NCBI GenBank assembly: GCA_000611775.1
Contig: KK106983.1
Span: forward strand, 4,082,808 to 4,146,807
Length of the DNA: 64,000 nt
Origin: Umbilicaria muhlenbergii
Taxonomy: Eukaryota > Ascomycota > Lecanoromycetes > Umbilicariales > Umbilicariaceae
Direction: 5' to 3'
Of this stretch, positions 1-9,106 are shown piece after piece (position 1 is the first letter of the stretch; each line of letters starts with the position of its first letter). The translations under genes were made by a program, and so were the position numbers. Under the pieces are notes generated by a model. It was not told where the DNA came from, did not search any database, and saw only the letters and a program-made list of their open reading frames with translations.

Positions 1-729
1 AGGGGGGATGGTGTTGAGGTGGGGATGGGGACGGGGGCAGTGGAAGGTGGGTCGGCTGGGGGTTGGGCGTGGGGGTTGAGGGGGATTGGGCGGTGATGAT
101 GAGGGCACCGAGATCGAGGTGTGAGGGGTTGGAAGCAGCCGTGTTTCGGGACCGCTGTCTTTCTTCCCAAAACCGGCTTTCGGTCTGCTGTGTTTGCGTT
201 CATCGTTTCAACATGGATAGATGAGTATCGAGGTGTAGTCGCTCAAGCCTATTGCCACGCACAATCAGCAAAGACAGACAGCCGAAACCATTTGCCAAGT
301 GGAATGCCTCGGAGCAGTATTGGTCCCTCTGATTGGCTGATAGGAACCTTTGCGTACTCCAGTATCATTTCTAGTGCGATGCAGGTCGGCTTGAAATTGG
401 ATCACCTGAAGGGAAATGGTGGCTTTCAAATATCCTTGTATGGATTCAAGTATTCTCCTTGATAGTTCCTGTCATCGCTACTGCGATCGCTATTGGTCTT
501 TTCATCGTTCTTCCTGTCAACAACTTTCATATGCTTGGAGGAACGTTAGCAAAGTGGAGGGAATTCGAGGCTTGAGACCGTCCAGAGATGTCTGACAAGG
601 TAATATGCTACTGTAGGTTGCAAAAACCATTTCGGTGTCATGGCGAGGGATAGTGGACCAAGAATCGGCATGAACTGTGACGGAAACGGAGCTCACTATG
701 ATACCTTCCCAGATAGCCGCAGGTTGTCC
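1..729. other. Intergenic / unassigned segment
   Basis: The first 120 bases are strongly G-rich on the plus strand (proline-rich if read on minus). They may be the edge of a minus-strand gene lying mostly outside the window, but no motif supports this. The rest has no convincing gene. About 55 bases near 284-338 recur in inverted orientation near 3442-3497; see the repeat entry. Confidence 0.4.
284..338 (+). repeat. Short dispersed repeat, copy 1 (inverted partner at 3442-3497)
   Basis: A segment of about 55 bases containing GCCTCGGAGCAGTATTGGTC matches the reverse complement of 3442-3497. The core that includes TATTGGTCCCTCT is nearly identical, and several of the other differences are transitions. 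The two copies flank the uba4-slx9 block in opposite orientation. They may be remnants of one mobile element, but no terminal repeats or target duplications were found. Confidence 0.45.
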
Positions 730-2264
730 TCAATATTCTGGCCAAGCAGGATCAACATTATTCTTCCAAGCCTGAAGACCACCCTTGATATCCCCAATAT
801 ATCTTCTGCCGTTGTCTTCATACCCCAGAGCCTTGAGCTTCTGAACCGCGAGCTGGGAATCGTTTCCAAATCGGCATACTGTGTAGATCGGGGCATTGGA
901 AGCTCGTAGAGCGTAAAGGCCGGAATCGGCGGAGCCATCAATGTTGTCTGCTGTGACAGAGTCAAGCTCTGCGATTGGGACGTTGATGCTTCCGTCGATA
1001 TGACAGATGTCAAACTGTACTTTATCCCTCACATCCACCAACAGATGCTCTTCTGCGGCGGATAGCTTTGTTGCGTAATCATCTGCGTTGATTCTCTCGT
1101 CTCTGCTCAGTACACTGACTGGGTTTGCAATACCACAAAAGACCGCATAGTCTAATGAACCCGACGTCAAGGAATCCTTCGTAATTGTGGGGCTATCAGA
1201 GCAGGCATCGCATCGTGCCCTTTTGCCTCGCAGACGTACGCTTCGGAAAGGGGGACTGCCGTACGCAGAATATATTAGTAGCGAATGTGGCTCCTTGACC
1301 GTGGCTTGTTCAGTCCCATTGCTTTCGACTTCCCCGGATTTGTCAAGTCCCGCGACTATGATCTTGATTGCTTCGGTGGCCATCAGAACGCCCATTACAC
1401 CAACCACAGGTCCAAGGATGCCACCTTCCCCACAACTCAACACGCTTGCCGCAGGCGGTGGTTTGGGGAACACGCATCGATAGCATGGCCCTCCTTCCCT
1501 AGTCCCTGGTATGGTAGGTGGGTTGTTCAGGACCATGAGCTGACCTTCCGTCCGAAGCGCCGACGCAGAGACCAAGGGCTTGCCTGTCAATACTGCAGCG
1601 TCTGAGATCAAGTACCTTGATGTAGGATGGTCTGTACAGTCAAGAACGAGGTCATATAATTTAAAGATATCGAGGGCAGTAGTCGGACTTAGATGGGATT
1701 TATGTGGTACATATTGAGTCTTTGGATTCAATCTCCATCAGTCAGATGAAGCAGCACGAATCGAAAGGAAAGTACACCTACTGGCGAAGACTGTCAATCG
1801 CGCTGTCGACCTTGAACATGCCTACTCGACATGTGCTATGTAGAATCTGCCGGTGAAGGTTCGACGTCTCGACCGTGTCACCATCAACGAGACCAAGGGT
1901 TCCGACTCCAGCACCCGCGAGATATGCTGCAGCAGGGCAACCCAGGCCTCCGATGCCAACAATTAGTACCGAGGCCTTCTTTAGATTAAGCTGTCCTAGC
2001 ACATAGACCTATCAGCCACTTTCCTTTGCACGTCAGGGGCCGCAGATCACCTCGAAGACCGACTTCAGGCACAATCATCTGGCGCCCATATCTCTTGTAT
2101 TCCTCCACCTCCAATGGCCATTTCCAATCTTTGCTAGCTTGTGTTGGCTCACGGATCCCACAATTGTCTACCGCCAAGAGCTGCCGCCTCAGATCACTAA
2201 GCTGCGATTCGAGATGAGCTATCTGGCTTCGTAAAGTGTTAACATCTCCTATCACCTCCGACAT
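730..2264 (-). CDS. uba4: Adenylyltransferase/sulfurtransferase Uba4 (MOCS3-like)
   Basis: Exons 2264-2051, 1995-1782 and 1732-730 join to 476 aa. The protein is an E1-like enzyme that activates Urm1 by adenylation and thiolation for tRNA wobble-uridine thiolation and urmylation; in many organisms it also serves molybdopterin synthase. The N-terminus has a short coiled coil. The ThiF/E1 domain shows the nucleotide loop [10 protein letters not shown], the [13 protein letters not shown] segment and a CTDHP motif. Two CxxC pairs (CYRC and CDAC) should bind zinc, and SCGEGG matches the region of the E1-domain cysteine in MOCS3. The C-terminal rhodanese domain carries the active-site loop CRFGNDSQ. 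Introns of 55 and 49 bp have standard ends and keep family residues continuous across both joins. The start ATG precedes the coiled coil; the longer upstream frame does not look like the family. Length and key residues look intact. Confidence 0.95.
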
Positions 2265-2474
2265 CCTATTTCCTTTTCCGCCAAGCGAGAGGAGAAGAGG
2301 CAGGTGGTGCTTGAAGCTAGAGTACGGTCGAAGAACTTGATAGGGCTCCCTTATCGTCGGAACTACCCTGGACACGCTAAGATAAGAAACCACCTCGAGT
2401 CCCACGACCGAAAGAAAGGTTCGATATCACACCAGAACAACTCTACATCAACACTTTACTTCTCTTCAATCATC

Positions 2475-3047
2475 ATGGTAGGTTAACCTACCCCTCCACC
2501 TACTTAATCCTTCTCCAACTAAACCATCTCTGACTAACTCCCCCTTCAGGCCCCTACCAAACCCAAACGCCCCTCCTCCACCCGCCCGACCTTCGCCTCC
2601 AGCAAAAAAGACAAACGCACAATAAAGCACTCAGCCCTCCTCTCGCGCATCGCCAAATCCTCCACTACCGCATCCTCCAAACGTCTCCACCGTCGCCGCA
2701 CCCCCAAAACCCTCATCACGACCCTCGAATCCCTCACCGACGCTTTACCCGTCATCGATGAGACCAAGATCGAAGGGGCAAGATCAGGAGCGGTGGGCAT
2801 AGGGAAGAAGAGCTTAAAAAGCCGCCCGGGCGCTATGAGGAGGAAGGAGCGGGTGGAGAAGATGGAGAGGGAGAGATTTGAGCGGAACATGGCACAGATG
2901 GTGGGAATGGAGGGCAGTAAGGGGGCTGGGGAAGGTGGGGGGGGAGGGGACGGGGAGACCGGGACTGGGACGGGGGCGAGGTGGAAGGCGCTGAGGGGGT
3001 TTATACAGCAGACGCTGGAGACGAGACCGCATGCGAAGACGGGGTAG
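2475..3047 (+). CDS. slx9: Ribosome biogenesis protein Slx9
   Basis: The ATG at 2475-2477 forms the whole first coding exon. A 72-bp intron (2478-2549) separates it from exon 2 (2550-3047), giving 166 aa. The protein begins MAPTKPKRPSS and carries the signatures of fungal Slx9: KKDKRTIKHSALLSRI, a TTLESLTDALP segment, SLKSRPGAMRRKERV and a C-terminal ARWKALRGFIQQTLE. Slx9 works in the nucleus on pre-40S processing and export. A glycine/threonine-rich stretch lies before the C-terminal motif. The gene is divergent from uba4: the start codons are about 210 bp apart, so they probably share a promoter region. The start is set by the family N-terminus and the clean GT-AG intron directly after ATG. 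Confidence 0.88.
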
Positions 3048-3650
3048 AGATGGATTGAGCGGGGTTGTGACGGGTCAATGTGGGGTAAAGGCTTAGGTTG
3101 GATGGCTGGTCCATCCGTATTTGGGGCGGGTTTGCGGTTCTTGCGGGAGAGTGGCGGGCTTGAGGGTTACGGGTTGGGTGCTGCACGGCGGCAGCTTTGA
3201 GGACTTGGGGCACGCTGTTTTGCCGGTGCGCAGCTAGCTTGCCTACTCTGTCTAGAGTGAGGTGGCTACCTCACTGCTAGCCTCGCGTCTGCGGGCTGGA
3301 TTCTTAGCGTCGTTCGTGTGGACGGCGACTTTTGCTCGTCTGCGCCGTCGTGGGAAGAAAGTGCATATCTGCGCTATGTCGGGCTGGCTTGGTACGTTGG
3401 CGGACGCGCCTTGGTTTGTCATATTACTGCTAGAGATGAGAGGGACCAATACTACTCCGAGGCAATTCACTAGGCATGGCTTCGGCGGTCTGGGTTACGC
3501 AAAGATTTCTATCAGCGATCCAAGTTCTCATTGAAGAAATCTCCGTATCAGTCGCAACCAAAGTTGTAACCGCGAACGACTTGACCCACAGTGAGTGCGA
3601 TAGATCCAGTTGATACAACACTTCAAACAAGCAGAAAGAATCGCGTCTTT
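3048..3650. other. Intergenic segment with repeat copy
   Basis: There is no convincing gene. It contains the inverted partner of the repeat near 284-338 and leads into the transporter relic. Confidence 0.4.
3442..3497 (-). repeat. Short dispersed repeat, copy 2
   Basis: This is the inverted partner of 284-338. On the minus strand it reads GCCTCGGAGTAGTATTGGTC, a single C-to-T change from copy 1 in this core. Confidence 0.45.
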
Positions 3651-4648
3651 GTTCAAGTTCTCTTGCAGTATCTCGTTGAGTGCTTCATAATCCTTACACC
3701 CTCCAGAACATTGTCAAGACTGTCGTTAGTCAATAGGCTGTACTGGCCCAAAGACGAGCGATCTGATCATGAAACGAGAATCAATTCTGCCACTCTGTCG
3801 GGGTGCATTGTCGGGCAGGTCGTCCTTGGAATTCTTGCAGACCAGGTTGGGCGGCGTAAGGTATATGGTTGGGAGCTCATTATAATTATGGTCGCCTCTA
3901 TCGGTGTTGTGATGTCATCTATTGGCCTTCGAATGGCCGATGGCACTTCATCGATGAATATCACATCATGGCTTGTATTCTGGAGGGTTGTGACAGGTAT
4001 CGGGGTCGGTGCTGAGTGCCCCGTGACCGCCGTTATAACTAGCGAGTACGTACATCAGATCTCATTTCTGATATGTGGTTTCTACTCACGTGGCGATCTT
4101 ACCGCAGGTGGGCGCCTACGGATCACAGAGCGCGGATGCTGGCCACAGTTTTGAGCATGCAATTTTTGGGGCAGCTCTTTGCCGCGCTCATCGCCTTAAT
4201 CACTGCACGTAAGAGTATAGCATTCGATTCAATGTGGCGCTGGATATATGGCGTGGGTGCTATTCCAGCTGCAATCGCTGTATACTTGCGTCTTATGATT
4301 CCTGAGTCGCCCCGCTATACCTTCGACGTCGCGCGGAATCCTGTCCAACTAAACTATGATCTCGGTTTCTTAAATCGCTGGTGCAGTGACGAGCAGCTTA
4401 GGGACGGGGGTAATCACGATCTGAGAGCATTAGGTGCGAATCAGGCAAATAGCCAGTTCCCACCGAGGGCATCACTAGAGGACGTTAAAAATTACTTTAT
4501 AGTTAAAGGGAATTGGGTCAGCTTACTGGGTACTGCAGGGGCTTGGATGCTGCTTGATCTTTCCTTTTTCGGTCTTGGGTTGAATGCTCCTCGCCAGGTC
4601 AACAAGTCCCAGCGAGGCATACGTTCAACGAGGGGACGACTTCCATGA
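3650..4648 (+). pseudogene. Degraded MFS phosphate/glycerophosphoinositol-type transporter, N-terminal half
   Basis: This encodes roughly the first half of a phosphate:H+ symporter/Git1-type MFS protein. Visible signatures are YWPKDE, the loop ILADQVGRRKVYGWEL (the MFS GxxxDxxGRR motif), FWRVVTGIGVGAE, then after an intron WAPTDHRARMLATV, and finally IPESPRYTFDVAR. A good intron (about 4046-4110) still joins SE to WAPT in frame. Upstream of YWPK the frame no longer matches the family. After DLSFFGLGLNAPR the homology stops, with no second six-helix half. It is therefore truncated at both ends and probably non-functional. It lies in a relic-rich segment beside slx9. Confidence 0.7.
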
Positions 4649-6129
4649 TTTCATCTCACATCTCAAGCGTACTCTTCCAACCGCTATTAGCCGAGTCAGT
4701 AAGCCTCAGTCTTTGGGAATTATCCAACGTCCGAAGCGTGGTTTTCTGGGCAAATGCCGGAAAAATAAAGCAACACCTTGACCTTGAAGGTAGGCAAAGC
4801 ATCCCTCTCATAATTGAATGATTAGTGTTGCTCAACACTCTCTCGCAGTAACTTTCTCCAAGCCTTTGAAGAACTATACAGACCAGGGGTCTTTGTCATT
4901 GGTGCTCAAAATCAAGCCTCCCGCAGGGGCTTCTGGACCCAGTAGACCAAGACGCATCTGCAGCCGCGCTCGCAGTCAGCCTGCTGCTGCACTGGAATGC
5001 GAGGAGTTGCCAATCAAGTTTGACTCTGAGGAAGGTGAGCTCAACTTCTGCAGCATCGTGCCATCGGATCTACCTGACAGTTGCTAAACTCTTATGTCTG
5101 TGGTATGTAGATCGGGCCAATTTTGTAACTGCAGTCTTATCTCCTCTTCAGTCGTCGCAATAAGAACATGGCGATCTCTGATATGTCAACTTCGAACGGC
5201 ATGGCAAGCTACCGCAGTGCTGTAGGTTCAGTCATGTACTGGCAATAGTACAGCATACTAATACACTGTTAGTTGAACTGGAGCTGAGAGCGGTCGAAAG
5301 AGCAGCAATCTTGAGGGATCATGGTGTTCCCGTTTCGTCTGAGGTCCCAGAAGCCTTGCACTCCTTGGTTGATGGTGGCTTCGAAGGCGATTCTCAAAGC
5401 TTGATCATCGGAGCCATTTAAGCGGACAAGACCTCGTCCGCAAAATCGAAAGAACAGCGTCTTCGGCTGCGCAAACTCCTGAGGAGTCCAGAGTCTGCTA
5501 TGCCAGGACTCGTACAAGGACTCTACAACGGCCAGGAGGCCAAGACAGGAGTCAACTCTGAGACCAGTCACACCTTGCATCGGACGGTACTGAGCTTGGC
5601 GAAGAGATTGGAGCCAAGACAGTTTCAAGGCTTGCGTTTCTGCCGCCGGCTTGACCATGTTGCCTCAGCGTGTCTAAATGCTCGTCCCCAGCACCCTTTT
5701 CCTCGTCTCTATCTCTTACATTTCCAGCTCTTCGACTTTCAGATCTTCGTCCTCCTTTCACCGTCCTTGATTCCAAAACGGCACCGTCAAGCTGAGTCCC
5801 TGCTACTTATGCCAAGACAGCAGCAACCAAAGGCGCAACCTGAAACAAGACGCGCAGCGTCATCGCGCCACGACGAGTAGTCGTTTATGGCCTGTACCCG
5901 CCATGTCGGATCGCTTCAAAGCTGTCGCTACCAGCCATGCGGTTATCCGATACAACGCTTAGTGACAGATCGCCCTCAGAGTCGGATAGAAGGGATCACT
6001 AAGGTTGCTGCAGGTACACCTCAGTCGGAACTGATCTAGATAAGCCTTTAAGAAGTGTCAAGGACAGCGTCCACCTCTCCCAAAGCACCTCATCCATCCG
6101 CAAGACGACATGAGAGCCACCATTTCCAA
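4649..6129. other. Gene-poor segment with degraded sequence
   Basis: Apart from the possible HET fragment at 5269-5658 I see no supported gene. The part just after 4649 may hold more of the broken transporter, but I could not align it to the family. Confidence 0.35.
5269..5658 (-). pseudogene. Possible HET-domain protein fragment
   Basis: A 129-codon open frame contains SWHSRLWTPQEFAQ, which resembles the conserved W-x-R-x-W-T-x-Q-E segment of fungal HET (heterokaryon incompatibility) domains, followed by a family-like KTLFFRFCGRG. The other HET blocks and a full-length protein are missing. If the match is right, this is a short relic. It rests on one motif, so chance similarity is possible. 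Confidence 0.35.
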
Positions 6130-6819
6130 ATGCGATCCCTCAACCTCCCCCTCCTGGTGGCCTTGCTCCAATTCACCGCCGTCAGTCTGACAGTCCCAAC
6201 CCACCATTCCCCCGTTCTCGCCCGAACCCAACACTGCACCAACTTTCCCTCCGCCGTCGCCGGAACGTAAGCCCACCCCACCCACTCCTTCCCTCCCCAT
6301 CCACCCACTCCTTCCCTCCACCCTCCACCCACCCCTTCCTTCCCCATCCATCCACCCACCCGAACCTTCCCACTAACCCCCCCCAGCTTCCTCCCCCCCC
6401 GGACCCTCTCCCTCCGGACCCTCCCCTTAAGCGTAAGCACTACGCAAGTCTGGTGCGGCCTCGGCAGCCGCACCTACATAATCGTGCGCTTCGTGCAGGC
6501 CCTCCCCTCCACCGCCGTGTACACGCTCCTCGAAAACGCGTACGAGTCCATCCTCGACATAATCGACACGCTGGGCGACGGCGTGATCCGGCAAGGCCAC
6601 TACCAGTACCTGGGGGGTCCGGCGGCGCAAGGGTTGGAACTGTATACGCAGAATACGAATAACCATCAGCAGACGTGGGGGGTGCTCAAGGCGGCCGTGG
6701 CGGCGCTGCATACGTTCATGGAGAGTTTGGAGCTGAATACGGGGGAGGTGGGGAGTGTGCAGTTTAGTATTTATGATGGGGCGCATGAGGTGGCGGTGGG
6801 GACGCTGGGGCCGAAGTAG
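6130..6819 (+). CDS. Small secreted protein of unknown function
   Basis: Exons 6130-6266 and 6387-6819 join to 189 aa. The N-terminus (MRSLNLPLLVALLQFTAVSL) is a clear signal peptide, so the product probably enters the secretory pathway. The mature part has only two or three cysteines, a segment rich in branched residues, and the C-terminus YDGAHEVAVGTLGPK. I do not recognise a family. The 120-bp intron is almost pure polypyrimidine with tandem CCATCCACCCACTCC-like units. GTAAGC and CCCAG ends keep the frame open. An ATG 20 bases upstream is in another frame and leads nowhere. The reading frame is GC-rich and uninterrupted, which supports a real gene. Confidence 0.6.
6280..6375 (+). repeat. 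Polypyrimidine tandem repeat inside intron
   Basis: Imperfect units related to CCATCCACCCACTCCTTCCC fill most of the intron of the small secreted protein gene. The strand asymmetry is extreme (almost no G on plus). Confidence 0.6.
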
Positions 6820-7336
6820 ATTGGGACCGCGTTAGGATGAGGTGTTTAGAGGTGCGGTTTTGGTTTGGTTATCGTGTCAGTTTGTTATCTGGGGGGTTTG
6901 GACGTGTAGCATGGCTCGACGATGCGGATTGGTAGAGATGGTTCATATTAGCCAGAAGCTCTAGATTCAGAGAACTGCCAAGCCAATATCGTGAACCTAA
7001 TATGTAAAGCCGTGCATATACAAGAGATATCCCAGCGAGATACCATTGCCATGCGCCACCAAAAGCCAACCAGGAGAACTCCTTCGCAAAGAAGCCCCGT
7101 GCGTATGTACGTACCTGTTCCCTGGAATGACTGAAGAAAATGCTCGAGAAGTAGCTCTTAGATGCCCCTTTCATCCCATGACCTCTCAACCCAACCAGAC
7201 CCCAGCTCCACCCATCCTACTCGATCCTCGGCGGACTCTTCGACCCATGGTTGCCCCGGTACGGACTCGCGCTCCTTCTACCATTCCATTAGCCCACTGC
7301 GTCTCCCTCCCTTCCCGCCTCAAGAAGAGCCCAAAC
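6820..7336. other. Convergent intergenic region
   Basis: This lies between the 3' ends of the secreted-protein gene and the deneddylase gene. It should hold both 3' untranslated regions. No gene was seen. Confidence 0.4.
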
Positions 7337-8382
7337 TCACGATCTCCTCCTTTCCCCCTCCCGTCTAAACCCCTCAATAATCTTCAACATCTCCTTCCGC
7401 CCCGCCCCCGCATCGACCTTCCTCCCCCCCAAACTCATATCGGCCTTCCCGCCCGTCCCCGTCCTCAACAACTTCCTCACCAGCAAATGCCTCATCAGCA
7501 CACAAACAAAAACCCCACAATCGCTCGAATTCTCCTGCTGCGGCGCGTCCTCCAGATCCACGAACCTGACCTCCTTGCCGAGCAACTGGCCGATCTTATG
7601 GGCCGCGAGAGCGGCTTCCTGGTGGTTGGAGGGGCGCAGGGAGTCGTAGTGGAAGGCGACGCCGTCGAGGAGGCTGACGAGGAGGAGGGACCAGTGGGAG
7701 CCGCCTTCGGCGAGTTTGACGTCGGCGCAGTCGTTGATGGGGAGGAAGATGTGGGTTGTGTGGGTGAAGTTGGGGAGGGCGTCTTTGAGGGTGGAGGGGT
7801 CGGGGGTTTGCATTAGCATGAAGGACATGGAGGGGCGGAGGAGGATGATGTGCGAGTTGGGGTATTGGGTTAGGGTTTCGCGCTCGAGGTATCTGTGGGG
7901 GGAAGGGTGAGGTGCGCCATTGGTAGATGGGGAGGGCGTTACGTACTCCTCCCAAAACGCTATACTCTGCGCACAGGTTAGTATCATCAGTAGCAGTAGC
8001 ACCAGCTAGATGGACATCCATACATTATCCGTCAACCAATCCCCCTTCAACGTATCAACATCCTCTTTCATCACTACCCCCGCCTCAGCACAACCCCAAA
8101 AGCCTCACACCTCATAGCTCATCCAGAGGGCAAACCCACATCGCACATCGAAATCTACCCCATCACCCAACACCCATCAGCACAATCCCAATCCCATCAA
8201 CCCCACCGCAGACAACAACAGCGTGACTTACAGCTCAAGTATGCATCATCCGGACTCAGCTTCACGGGAACGCTTATCAGCCGAAACGTCCACCACACAA
8301 CCACAGCGCCAAGCCCACACGACAGCAGCAGCACGCCCAGCTCGTGCGAGCGACGCGCATGGGTGGGATAGAGAGAGGACAT
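7337..8382 (-). CDS. NEDD8-specific protease, Den1/NEDP1 (SENP8) type
   Basis: This is a C48-family cysteine protease that removes or processes NEDD8, so it acts on cullin regulation. Likely exons are 8382-8232, 8103-8024 (or 8073-8024), 7966-7947 and 7892-7337, giving about 258-268 aa. Family blocks are visible in order: SPDDAYLS, EDVDTLKGDWLTDN, IAFWEEYLERE, LLRPSMSFMLM, THIFLPIND, then catalytic His in GGSHWSLLL, Asp in FHYDSL, and Gln/Cys in PQQENSSDCGVFVC. Introns keep WLTDN-SIAFW and WEE-YLERE continuous. One exon is only 20 nt. The N-terminus is odd: residues about 15-35 form a hydrophobic segment (GVLLLSCGLGAVVVWW) not expected in a soluble enzyme. The acceptor of the first intron is uncertain; two choices keep the frame. 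Confidence 0.85.
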
Positions 8383-9106
8383 GATAGATTCAAATGCTCA
8401 TACCGAGTCGCCGAAGTGTCTGCTCAGTCTTCCGTTGAAAGGGTGAAGCGGCATCGTTGCTCGCCGAGTGAGGGAAGGAATCGGATTGAGATTAGAGGGA
8501 GCTCGGAGAAGCGCGACGACGAAGGGCCGGCTTGAGGTCTTTCGTATCCTCAGTAAGGATGGCGCAATCCGCAGAAGGTTGGATGTGGGGAGGTGGGGAG
8601 GTGGGAATGGAAGCTGTGTGATGGCTACGAGGGAGTGGGGTGAAAGGTTGGAAACGTCGAGTATGAATGGGTCCGGCTTGGGTGACGATGTTCAGACAAC
8701 GAAGAATGTGTGATATTACGGAGGCGTCGGGATTTGTACAAGTGATGGGGAAGGGTTTCGTCAAAGTGACTGTAGATGTGGTGTGTTCAGTTTCCCATGT
8801 TTACCCCAGACATTGCATGGCAAGGCCGGCGTCGAGACGACGTCATCCCGCTATTTGGACTCGTACCAGTCCAGCCTCAGCCTCAGCCTCAAAGCAAGGC
8901 GGGCAGCCTCCCGCAACGCCTTTGTTCGCAATGCAATCCCTCAAGCGGCTAAAGCAATCTCCCGACCATGTGCCTATAGCTTTCACACTAGTAGATACTG
9001 GCCTCCTCCGTGTTCAGCTGAAAAGCACCCCTTCGGGCCAAACATCAGCAGCAACGCAAAGCATATCTCCTTGCCAAGTCTAAGCTGCAACGACCTCTTC
9101 CCGACA
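8383..9106. promoter_or_regulatory. Upstream region of the deneddylase gene
   Basis: About 720 bases lie between the axis-like gene's stop and the Den1 start, both on minus. It must hold the Den1 promoter and the 3' untranslated region of its neighbour. I cannot point to a specific binding site. Confidence 0.35.
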
